Below, in pieces: positions 12,144-24,400 of a stretch of DNA of 64,000 bases. Both the position numbers and the translations under genes were made by a program. Every line of letters begins with the position of its first letter. Position 1 is the first letter of the stretch. The DNA comes from Siderastrea siderea (Eukaryota > Cnidaria > Anthozoa > Scleractinia > Rhizangiidae): positions 40,493,484 through 40,557,483 of the forward strand of contig OZ034979.1 of assembly GCA_964030785.1 (NCBI GenBank), written 5' to 3'. The notes under the pieces were generated by a model that saw nothing but the letters and a program-made list of their open reading frames with translations, did no database searches and was not told the DNA's origin.

Positions 12144-12756
12144 CAAGTGGCACAGCAAGAGCTGCAAGAGTGTTTTTTAACTGTAATCCTGTATGCTGCA
12201 TTTAGCTCGCTTCTTAAACCATTTGCACCCGCAGCCGTTACCGGTATTATTTTAACGGTGCATTAAACGGGCTGATTTTCAAGCCATTTTGAGTCAATTT
12301 TCGAAATTGTCAACAAGCCAATATAGTGCCCTGTTTTGCGTGTCACCCACCAGTTTATTTTTACAGCTGCCACATTGGAGGCACAAAAGCAGAGTAGAAG
12401 GGAATAAATATCTAACGAAACCCCCGTGTTTTCTTGTAAGTTCTAAATTTGCAATAAAAGGAAAGGTAAAGGAAAAAAAGAACAAAACAGAAAAAAGAAC
12501 AAGTGCAAGAAAATAAACCGTGTATGGTTAACTTACTAGAAACTGCGGAAGTTTTTCCGAGAAACGTCGGGACTGGAGTAATGGGAAACGGTTACCTTTG
12601 GAATTGGGAATCACCTTTTTAGGGAAGGCTTTGTTCATTTGCACAAATGATTTTTTGTGGTGACGGTCTCTAAGTGCAGTTTTCCCTTTGGGCGAATTGA
12701 AAAAGAGGACGTGATATAAATGATACCGAACTTAGGCGGCAAGTCGGTGTGTAACG

Positions 12757-12840
12757 TAGTCCAGTTCTAAACCGCCGTCACGCAACATCCGCCCGTCATG
12801 GAGGGTCTCCGTTGCGTGACGGAGGTCCAGAACTGGACTA
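12757..12840. repeat. 84-bp hairpin just upstream of the Sel1-MYND gene
   Basis: The left arm TAGTCCAGTTCT...CGTCACGCAAC is mirrored by GTTGCGTGACG...AGAACTGGACTA, about 29 bases per arm with mismatches around a 26-base loop. It ends 70 bases before the predicted start codon at 12911, so it may lie in the 5' UTR or core promoter. A transposon remnant is the simplest reading; a structured leader is possible. Confidence 0.55.
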
Positions 12841-12910
12841 GAGGGGCTTGGGAAGGACGACTTTACGGTGGGGGATTTGTTGATTTGTGATCAGCCATTT
12901 TGATGCTATT

Positions 12911-13675
12911 ATGAATTTTCCCATCCCTGATTATGTTAATTTTCAACAGTTTTGCTTAGAAAAATACGGCTCGATCGAAACTTTAACCGCTAAAGCCAAG
13001 AATGGCGATACTGTAGCCCAAGGAGATCTCGGATACGCCTATTCTGAAGGTTGTGGCGACGAGTTGCCCCAGGACGCCGATAAAGCAATTGGATGGCTGA
13101 ACGCTGCTGTAGAAAAGGGGTATGAGTCTCCTACCATCCTTGGGAAACTTGGTGAATTGTTAGATCGAAAAGGAACAGAAGTGTGTCATCGAAAGGCGTA
13201 CGAGATGTACCACAGAGCAGCGAGATTGGGGTGTACGACTTCACAATTCAATCTAGCTGAAATGTATCGTTGTGGAGTCGAAGGAGTCGTGAATGAAGAC
13301 CTCAAGGAAGCATTTAAATGGTACAAAAAAGCCGCTGGTGAAGACGTAGCAGATCTTAATTCAGATTTGGGATTACTGGGCGGACTGTTCGCTGGAACGA
13401 TGAAAAAATTAGAAAACGAAGTGACTGGCTCAAAACACAGGGCTCTGATGTTTTTGTACAAGTACTACCTTGAAGGGGATTGCCCTGAAGGCCGACCACA
13501 ACCAACTAAGGCTGTTTATTATTTGACCAGGGCGGCTGAACTGGGTAATACTGAGGCACAGCTGAACCTAGGACAGATATGCTTGACCGGAAGTTGCGAA
13601 CAAATCAAAGATGTTGCAAAGGCAAGGAGATGGCTGGGAAAAGCGTCTGCTAGTGGCAATCTAAGGGCAAAACAG
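12911..13675 (+). CDS. Exon 1 of Sel1-MYND gene
   Basis: It encodes residues 1-255, starting MNFPIPDYVNFQQF and ending SGNLRAKQ at a GTACGT donor (13676). It contains about five Sel1-like repeats. The phase is 0 at the donor. Reading beyond the donor soon gives low-complexity codons and a stop at 13739, which supports splicing. Confidence 0.85.
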
Positions 13676-16600
13676 GTACGTACATGTGCAGAAACAGTGA
13701 CACTGCAGACCAGAGTAAAACAAACCCTGGAGGCTGACTAGACCTCAGATCTAGGCCCCAGATCAGTGAGTGTAAAATGCAGACTGCAGTCTGCATTTAA
13801 ATTTAAACTGACCCTCGCCAGACCTGTTAGTTTTAGGGTCTGTTTGCAAGGAGATAGGGTAACCCTAGTACTTAGGCTTCCCTAGCAGTCATGACAAAGT
13901 TGTCCTATGTTTGTAAGCAACACTCACCCCCCCCCCCCCCCCACGACAAATCTAGTGTCATGTGTCATGCACTTCGCAGTGGAAAGTTATTTTAGCACCT
14001 GAAAATCTATCATTGTCTGTGTACTGAGTTCAAGTTGTTATGCATGGTTCAATTCTACCTGTAACCATCCCCCCCCCCGGGCATACCCCCGGGGATTTGC
14101 AATTTTGTTCTCACTTGGCAGTCTATTCCCCACCCCCGGGCACGCAAAAAGAGACAATTCCCCACCCTCGGGACTGCTCATCGACCACAAATACGTTGTT
14201 TTGTGTACAAAACATAGATTACGATATTGATTTCCGTACAATAGCAAAACCAGACATTTTGACAAGAACTTAAACGCTTTTCTAGAGTTTCTTGAACGAA
14301 GGACACTACATGTATAATGTAATAAAAACATGCACTGACTATATTTGAAAAAAAAAAACTGAAGAAAAACCCTTAACCGCATAAGGCTAGCGAGTAAAGA
14401 ATTTTCGCCAAGTGATTTATTCTAAATATAGCACATACGCACAAGAGGCCCGTGAACAAGTCGATGGCAGCATTTTAAAGGAGGTTTTCTTAGCTTGTTT
14501 CATAAGAATGAACACTGGACTGAGACCTCTGTTAAATACAAAGCCGTGCATCCGTTTTCATATAGAGTCTATTTAAGTCGTCTTAGTATATACATAAATA
14601 CGCTCACAGAAGAAATAAATCTTTGTGATGAACGCCAACTATTCGAGTACGCATCAAACGCACATTCTGTTAACAATTTAAAATAAAAGTACCTTCGAAT
14701 ACAGATTTTAATTTTGAGAGATTATCTTCTCTAACCAGTCTGCTACAAATTCTAGAGATTCTCCCTGGAAATAGGCAGTCTTCTCAACGCGGTCCGGCGT
14801 CAACCAAGAAGTGACGTACTGCACAAGAACGAGGGAACAACAAGAAGTTATTTTAGATTTGCCCCGCCCCCCTCCCCCCGGGACAAGACGGCTTCAAACA
14901 ATTCCCCACCCCCGGGACCGAAGGGCTGGACTTGTCCCCGGGGTTGCCCGGGGGGGGGATGGTAACAGGTAAAATTGAACCATGCATTAGGCTATAGAAG
15001 TTGATGGTATAATTTCTAAACCACTGACAAACCCATGGAAGTGGACGTTTTAGGAGATTTCAAAGGTGTTCAGCAGCCAAAATAGAAAACATCTGCTTTA
15101 AGGCCTTTTGCGACAAACATAAAAACCAAACATTTGCCAAAAATGTGCTGTTATTCCAAACAATGCTTCTCTATGAAAAAAAAAAGTAAATTTAGTTTAA
15201 ATTCGCCAAGGTATACCTACCTGTGTTGGTAACCACGAAAAAGTTGTCCCGGGAAAGCAAGTTATCCCAACCTGAAGTGTTTATGAGAAAAAAAGGTTTT
15301 CTCGCCTGGTTAGGGTAACCATATCACACAGGCAGCGTAAGTATAGCCCTGACTGCCTTGTAAACAAGACAACAAAAGCAAGTAGGAACATGAGAGTGTT
15401 ATCCTTGTAAAATGGTCACTGTTTTAAACTGGCCAATTTTTTATGCACTGTATTGTCTTCTGGGAAGGGGAGAGGGGGGGGGGCATTTGCACATTTTTAT
15501 AGCAACTGATCTAATTCTCTACCCTGGGGCAAACCTAAAAGATCAAACCTTGTGATGTCTCACGTCAAAACCATCACCATTTGTGTACCACCTGGGGGGC
15601 AAAAGAAGATGATTTATTTGACTATCAATTACATATATAAGTTGCTAAATTTCATAAATCAATTTTCCAGCCAAGCCTTTCTAAGACCTATTAGGAAGTT
15701 TAATTCACGGTGAAACTTACCTGGTTAAAAACCACAAAATCTATGCTATCCAGTTTTTTAAAACATGAAAAGGGAGTGTTACGTGAAGCATAGCAGAATA
15801 AATGCATCCTCATCTTTACATTATTTATAGCTTATAAAGTGATATGAGGAGAGCTGAATTCTGTTCAAGAAACTTGTGGTCAATTAAGATGCCTTTTTAA
15901 GTAACTGCAAGACCACTGCATAGAGTTGTGCTGAGTATTCTTTGTGGAAATTGATGAGTGGTACTTATATCCAAGTTGCAATATGTTATCATCCGATTCT
16001 TTATTGGGGGGGGGGGGGGGGTTGGCTGCATAGAGTTGTGCTGAGTATTCTTTGTGGAAATTGAAAAGTGGCACTCACATCCAAGTTGCAATATGTTATC
16101 ATCCGATTCTTTTTTTGGGGGGGGGGGGGCACAATGGTGCAATGGTGAGAGCACAAGCCTCTCATCAGTGTGGCCCAGGTTTGAATCTTTGAATTGATGA
16201 CATGTATGTTAAGGGTATCGTTTTTTCTAGTTGTTCTTGCTCCAAAGGTTTCTCACCAGGGCTTGGTGGTTTCTTTCCACAGTAGCATATTAAGTGTAAA
16301 ATTTCAAAAATTATGAAGACCATACCTTACCTTATGTTGTGGTAAACTTTTAGCATTCAGTGATGAAACAAGTTCTTTTAACAGGCTCTCTCAATTTTTC
16401 CACAATGGCTGAGTCAAAATTGCAAGCCCAAGAATGGGGCCTCCCCCCTCCCCCCAGGGGAATGACTTTGATGAGTGCATTGTGCAGGTTCACTGTGTAG
16501 GTTTAATTCATAAAATGGAAAAAAACTCTGTCGTTGTTAGAGTGATTGTGCTGTTTGTGAAAGTTCAGGGGATCTGGAAGCATATTACAATGGTTCACAC

Positions 16601-19600
16601 TTGCCTACCATGTGTGCTTCCTCAGGGTTTCACAGGCCACAAAGAACATTTGAAAATGAAAAATATTGGCTTTCATCAGCAAAAGGAAGTGTTTTAAAAA
16701 AATTTTGCTAATGGTCCTCACACAAAATACTTCTAAGGTGGTTTGCAATAGTTTCCAGTAGTTTCCAACACTTATACTTTGATGGATCGATATTATCAAC
16801 CTTTATCAGTTGATGCTACAATAGTAATATTATGGTATCAACAAATGCCCAGTCAATGGCGAACGGGTTATGTTCATTTTCGTGATGAGAATGGTTACCA
16901 TAGAAACAGCATAACCTGTTAAAGAGACCCTTATTTAACTCAAAAATGAGCTCAGTGACCCCCATTTTTTATCAAATTGTAGTTAGTTTGTTAAAATACA
17001 ACTTTTTTCAAAGTTAAAAAAAATTGTCAAAAGGGGTTCAGAGCGACCTTAAATTTTTCAGAATAATAAGGTGGCTCGGAACCCCTTGCGACAAATCTTT
17101 ATAAACTTTGCAAAGTTGTATTTAACAAGCTCATTGCAATTCAGTAATAAAAAATGGGGGTCACTGAGCTCGTTTTTGAGTTATAAGCACTTAAAGCTAA
17201 GAATAAGAGTGTTTTGAACACATTACACTGTTAGTATGGTAACATATTACATCATGAAAATGACCATAACTTGTTCACCATTGACTGGGCATTTGTTGAT
17301 ACCATAATTGTAGCATTAACTGATATAGTGCAGCTTTGATCCATTGAAGTAAGTGCTGGAAATTACTGGAAAATATTGTGAGCCACCTTAAGTGTGATAA
17401 ACACTCACACAAGCCACAGGACACCCACACAGGCAGAGCTTATCCCTTGTTTCTGTAGCATGAAGCAGCTACTCTTCGGTGTCTACTCTCTACTGGATGA
17501 GTTGCTAGTCCATCGCCTTGTTATCCCCAACAGTAATTGGCCGATACCCGTTATGAACAATACTCTATTGTAAGTTTTTGCATTTAAGCTCTTGGGTCAA
17601 TGGAACTATGTTTATGACATCTGAACCAGGGTAGCTAAAATGGAGCAATTTGGATACTAGTACCAAACCACTTATCCCCTTTTTCTACCGAGCCCTTCAT
17701 GCTGAGCTTTTCATTGATTGTTGTTTCATTAGACATCCCCTGGTTCATATAAAATACTACTACCTATTAATTCAAACAAGCTTTTCTGTTTAAAAGGGCA
17801 TGTTTTCAGCCACATTTTTGTGTGGCATTTTGGACTCGTGGTGTATGAGCTGAAAGTCTATTAGCAGGAAGCTAATCAGAGGGCATGCTTGCTCATATCC
17901 AGGGGATCCCTTTATAATACCAGTTATTCACCACATAATATTCACTGTGAATTGCTGAGCCACAAAGCGCTCTTCAATGACGCTGAGGTGAATAATAGTT
18001 TTAGTATATACAAAACCAGTGGAAAGTGGATAGCCATCACCAAAAAGTTCCTTTCTTCCGAGAAAAAAAAAAAGAGGAAAAACTCGCACGCGAAATACAG
18101 AAAAATGACGGAGGCAAATAGCAGATACTAAGTTGAGTTTGAGTAACCAATCAGAACACACAAAAAAACATCCACTGGTTTGGTATATGCTGATTTAAAT
18201 TAGCCAATGTTTCTTGCTTGGGATGCTGGGTATTCTGCAGAGGTCTTGATTTATTGATTTTACTAAGTGGTTATTTTTCCTCAAAATATTGACTGACTGT
18301 GCTTGTACCGATTCAGAGCACATTACCCTGAAGAGTGGTGATATGACATCGATTGAATAGGAATGCTATAGAGTTAACGAAGTGACGCACCTTCTTCTTG
18401 AACTCCCAGTTATCAACAATATAATCAACCACTAATGAACAACACATTGCGAAGTCAGTAGAGACTACACATGGTCTTACCAAAACAACTTTTATTCGAT
18501 CTAGGATGAATACTTCCACTGATTTACACAGAAAAATTACTAGGCCCTGTTTCTCCCCAAAAAACACCTCTCGGCTCTGAAAGACAAAATTCAACAAATC
18601 ACTACTTTTTGCAGAGCACACATGGAAAACCACAGAAAGCAAATTGCTTTGTTTGGACATCATAGCTTCAAACGAAAAATCTATAAATGAAAGAAAACAG
18701 ATAAAAGCAAGAGAAAATTCCTCGATAAAAATTTCATTCAGATTCCTGGAAATTCCTGGATAAAATAAGCGATGATCCTCAGGGCTTCTAAAGATTCTAA
18801 ACAAAACTTGCCCTGCGCTCCTTTAAGTTTGCTTTACCAATTTCAGAAATATGCAATAGCTTTTCTTGTGTTGTCCTAGGTTAGAGACAGCAATATTCTC
18901 GTGGAGTCAAGGCCATCCCCATGCCATCGCCCGACCGACCCATTTTTTTTTGGAAAGTAAAAAAAAAAATTCCAGGTACACTCTCTCTCAAGCAAAATTT
19001 TAATTCTTAACTAAATTCACATTCTCTGTTTTATGCAAAAAAACATGTGATCAAGACTATTTTGAATATAAATCTTCTACCTAATTTATTTTTTTTAACT
19101 CAGAAATGTTTGTGGACGTCATTTGATATATCTCTCAGCATTGCATACTTGGAAAACTGCATTGTGTAACTGGGACAAAAACTGACGGGCACATATCCTG
19201 TACCTATGAAAAAAAAAGAACCTATTTTCCAACTTCTTTTCTCTATATTCAACAACAAACAGGAACAAATGTATCTTCAAACAGCATCATTTGACAATTG
19301 ATTTGAAATCTTTCAATACCCTTATGTGTTTAGTGAGCAGATATCACTAGCAAATTGAGCTAGCATACGATCCTGTCCAATCTTGTTGAAAACAAATCCT
19401 TGTTAAGATTTCTTCTTCTCTCCGCCTACTGCTGCTAGCACAGTTTTTGGTCCTGAAAAGATCCCCAAGTAGACTTGAGCACAAGTCGAGCTCAGAATTT
19501 TTTTTTTTCGGAAGCGCGAAAAATGCAAAAACCCGTCCACGAAGCGCGAGGGAGCTCACCACCGGAACCGGAAATAGAAGCGAAGCGAAGGACTTTTGAG

Positions 19601-21375
19601 AAAGTCTAATCCACAAGAAACACTTGGAAAACATTCTTCCATTGTAGATAAGGAAGGGATTAGGAAAACATTAGCAAGCTAAAGCGCATGTGTAACTAGG
19701 CCTTCATACTTAGTATCCACGCTTTTCTTGGACTGAGGATCCCTCGGTCAATTCTTTCTTTTCTTTTCTCTTTTTTTTTTTGGCCCGGCCGACCGACCAC
19801 CTTTACAGGAGGGAAGGCGATGGGAAACGAAACATTTTATGGGGATGGCCTAATGGAGTCTGGCTCGTTTCTCGGAAAGACGACTTCTTGTTGCTTAATC
19901 AATTTTTTTCTTTAAGGAATTGCTATTTTTACACTAGGAAATGCCAAGACAAAGCGTATTCACAACATTGAACTACGCATGTGAGGGAGAGAAACACATG
20001 TTGTTATATGTAGAGTGATTTATAATGCTGTGTTAAGTGTGGGTGTCCTGTGGATCTGAACCATTTCACAAGATGGGAAACTTTCCAAAAATTTTGCCGA
20101 AGGAAATCCGTCTAGATGTTAAAGAATAAATGTTAGGTACTGTAAAAATTTGCCTTTCTTTCGCTTTGTTGCCATGGTAAAGGCCTCTACGTAACAAAAG
20201 CAACGGAAAGATAATTGGAAAGATGTTCACTTTTAAATGCCTTGGACAAAAACTGCGAGACAGGAGAACTAGCTTCTTCTTCGTAACGTTAACACACCTG
20301 AGTTTCAGACCAACTATGACCTTGGCTAAACTACTGAGTTCCCATTTTCGAAGAAAAACAACAAACGAGTTTACAGAGTTCATCCGCCACAACTTAGAGA
20401 CAAGATAACGCAGCGAAAATGTGCTTCTTCGTCAATCGTTCACGTGATCGAGCGCATGATGTAGTCCTTATTATCACTCGGGGACTGGGGTGGGGTCCCA
20501 CAAGTTTCCGTACACCACCTCAAGTCTAGCCTGTTCCAGGCTCCAAGATAGTCAGAAAAGCGGATAAGGCAACCAACTGGCGCGAAAAACGCGTGGGAGC
20601 TGGAAAGAGACTAGGCGTGGGAGGCTCTCTCCCGCCGTTTTTCCCGCCGTTTTTCGCTCGCCCGCTCTTTCGCTGCTCGTCCACTTTTTCGCTTGTCTCC
20701 ACTGACCGAGAGCCTGGCACAGGCTGCCTCAAGTCTTAAGGCGCTGTTACACTAGGCAATTTTTCTTGCAACTTGTCCCGCAATTTTATTGCGCCGTTGC
20801 GAGACAAGTTGCACGCAACGTTGGTTAGTGTAACACCTCTTCGCAACGCTGGAAATATTCGTTGCAGCGTTGCGAGGATCGTTGCGAAAAGTAGAACTGA
20901 CTTCTACTTCTTGCAACGATTGCGGCAACAAAAAGGTTGCGAGACATACTCATTTCAGGCTATGTTACACTGGGCAAGTTTTCCTACAACTTGTATCGCA
21001 ACAAAATTGCGAGACAAGTTGCAAAGGAGATTGTCTAGTGTAAGAGCGCCTTAAGACTTGAGGTAGCCTGTGCCAAGCTCTCGGTCAGTGGAGACAAGCG
21101 AAAAAGTGGACGAGCAGCGAAAAAGCGGGCGAGCGAAAAACGGCGGGAGAGAGCCTCCCACGCCAAGTCTCTTCCCAGCCCCCACGCGTTTTTCGCGCCA
21201 GTTGGTTGCCTTATCCGCTTTTCTGACTATCTTGGAGCCTGGAACAGGCTAGACTTGAGGTGATGTACGGAAACTTGTAGGAGCCCACCCCAGTCCCCGG
21301 GTGATAACCAGGACTACATCATGCGCTCGATCACGATTGAAAAAGTTTTTCCCCGCGGATCCAGGATTGGATTGT

Positions 21376-21438
<63 letters not shown>

Positions 21439-24400
21439 TTAGCACAAAGGCATAGCAATCTCTATCAACACAGCACTACGGTGGCCAACCTGACATGATC
21501 GGTGCTTAAAACTAGAAAGCAGACGCGGACAGCTGTTTCGCCCTTATTGGGGCTCGTCAGCGCGCCGTAGCTGAAACATAATGAGACTCAGTGACACTTC
21601 ACCTGTTACATATATGCTCGCAAAACATTCCAGTCGAGCTAGAGAGCAGATTGGTCATCGGTCACGCCACACGTGTTGACCGATGACCAATCTGCTCTCT
21701 AGCTCGACTGGAATGTTTTGCGAGCATATATGAGATAGGTGAAGTGTCACTGAGTCTCATTGTGTTTCAGCTACGACGCGCTGACGAGCCCCAATAAGGG
21801 CGAAACAGCTGTCCGCGTCTGCTTTCTATTTGAGCACTGATCATGTCACATTGGCCACCGTAGTGCTTTGTTGATAGAGACTGCTATGCCTTTGTACTTA
21901 AATTTGATTGATTTATTTATTTAATGGAGGATGGAAACCCAAAGTACTCAGAGAAAACCCCTTGGATTAGGGCAAAAACAAACAAACTCTTACTCACCCA
22001 CAGAATAAGGTGGTATGGCGGAATACATGTAACAAGGTGATGAAATTTTTTTCCAGCTTCTTCATCAGTGCGAACAGAATGAGGACGCTTGTAGACAGAA
22101 CGCTTCATCAGAACTCAATACGGAGGCCTTGAAACAGTCATTTGACATCATGGGAGAGAAACTGAGACGGAAAGCTGAGGCAAATCTACATCCTTTCGCA
22201 ATTTTGGAACCCGTCGCTTTTTCGGAAGAAATGCTTTGTCAGTTTGATTGGTCCCCAACAGCAAGGATATATCTTCAAGCCTTCAAACTGGTGAAAGAAG
22301 GCTTTGAAATTCTCTTCAAGAGTAACTTTACTGATGAAAAGGGAATCTCGCTTATAGCTCGTGGGTACTTGACTGAGAATTCAATACTGCAAGCTTTTCC
22401 TCAAAAACAGTTTTTTTTGCCCGAAATCTTTCACCTTTGTGAGAAAACCTTACAAGAAAATCCATATTTCTTTGAAGGCGTTGTGATACCCTTTGCCTTC
22501 CAAGGTTATGAGAGAAAAGATTCTAAGGAAAACGTAAAGATAGACACCAAAACAGTCATGTGCATGAAAAATTTGATTCATTTTATCCAAAAAGCTGAAC
22601 CTCACAGCCTCCCTCCAGAAGATCCCTTCAGGTTTGATGAGAACTACAGCAGTTGGCTTCATGTTTTGTATGACCACTTGGCCGCAATCTATATTGTTGC
22701 AGAAGCCTACGACGCAGCTGCTGAAGCTCTAGAGAATTCCCTTAGATGTTGCCCATCTTACTTTCCCTCCAAACGGGGTCTAGGGTATTGCTTGTTGAGG
22801 CTGTATTCGTCTAAAGTGCACTCTGAAACAAAAAAATCTAGCCAGGATACACCCACGGAATTGATGCCCAATAAACGAAAAGCAGCGGATGGAGAAATCT
22901 CTAAATATGCATCTTGGACGACTAAAGAGTTGGGAGATACTTCAGAGAAGATGTTGAACGAATTTCTGGCGGAGGCTCCAATTTGCTGGAAAACATACCC
23001 AAATGTTTGTTATTATCTTGCAAAGCTTGCTCTTGTAAATGGAAACATGAAGGAGTTAAAGAAGTATTACGAGCTCGGCCAAGACACTGAAGAAAAAAGA
23101 CTCCCTTTCTTCAGTCAGGTTAATATCCCGTTGAAAGATACGATATCTCCTTTCTACCAGGTACTTGCTAGTTTACCAGATCCGGTTAGGTGTGGTAACA
23201 AAGCTTGCACCAAGAAGGTGAAGGAATGCGAGTTGAAGTCCTGTGGCGGTTGTGGCAACCAAAAGTACTGCAGCAAGTAAGTGGAGAACCAAAATACGAT
23301 TGATTCCAAAAATTAGGCTGCGGCGTCTGTATGCCCCCCCCCCCCCCCCCTCCCCGGTTTAATTCTGCGGATCGACGTTGCAATTTAGTAGCAAAACCCC
23401 ATAATTATTAGGGACTTTAAGATACGGTGACTACGGACTACGGACGGGAGGCACTCTAGGACTGGGACGAGACATATGTGTTCTGTTGTCCCCACCGTCG
23501 CAAGCTCACGACGGTGCGTAGTGGAAGGATTTCACGTAGTACAGCGTGGTGTAGTACGAGGAACTGAAGATGGTATGAAAAAGTAGTCTAAAGTTAGAAA
23601 ATTGGGGTGTTCTTGTACTGAAACGCTTGAACTACAAACCAATACGCATTTGGAACAATTTCAAGTGCTTATGAACTCAGAACAGCGAAAAATGTACGGC
23701 TTACTTTGTTTACTGATTTTGACCGCCGCGTTGTTTTCCAGAATGAAATTAAATTTGATGCTTTGAATATAGCTTGTAATATCAACTCTTCTCTTTGCTC
23801 TTTCTAGACACAAATGGCTTCCCTTCAAGTTGAGAAGTGATTAATTTAGTAAAACATGTCAAATTTGCTTCTGAAGTAGTTTTGCAAGCAAAGTAATTTG
23901 AAAACCGAGCCCTGAAAATTTGATTAAGCTTCCACGCAAGCCTCACGTGCAATTACATTTTGAATTACAGTGCGACGATTACAAGTCAAAACCAGAGCAT
24001 CTCGAATCTTTTTAAAAGAGATTTTATGTCTGTTTAGTGTAGAGTTGACCTTCGCTCTTCGTTCGTAGTCTGTTGTCTGTAGTCTGCGGTCTTAACTTCG
24101 CATTTTCGCGCCACTCGTTGTGTACTCGGCCCAGTGTTTCAGCCAAAGAAAAATGCGCGTCCAACCGTAGTCCGCAGTCCGTAGTTACCGTATCTTAAAG
24201 TCCCTATTGTTCCCTTTAAACCCCCCTCCCACACACACAACCACACCCAAGCAGTGTCATGAACACTTGGCTGCCAAGGATCATCTGATTGGGGGGGGGG
24301 GGGGGGGCGGAACCAAAATCAGCAATATGATGTATTCTAATGACGAAATCTGACGCAACAACTTTGAAATGTGGGGGTCATTGCCAACAAAACCCGGTTG

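Larger units (their letters stand above)
21441..21903. mobile_element. Head-to-head pair of hammerhead-bearing retroelement units (palindrome)
   Basis: The arms 21441-21664 and 21677-21903 are inverted copies around a 12-base loop. Each unit carries a type I hammerhead ribozyme motif and ends outward in (TTTA)n-type sequence. Hammerheads of this minimal form are known from Penelope-like elements and animal retrozymes; the inverted pairing resembles Penelope-like insertions with inverted terminal copies. No reverse transcriptase is present here. It lies in intron 1 of the Sel1-MYND gene. Confidence 0.75.

Noticed and set aside
18313..18804. 163-codon open frame on the minus strand
   Set aside because: No recognisable motif, no splice context, and a composition like random AT-rich DNA inside an intron.
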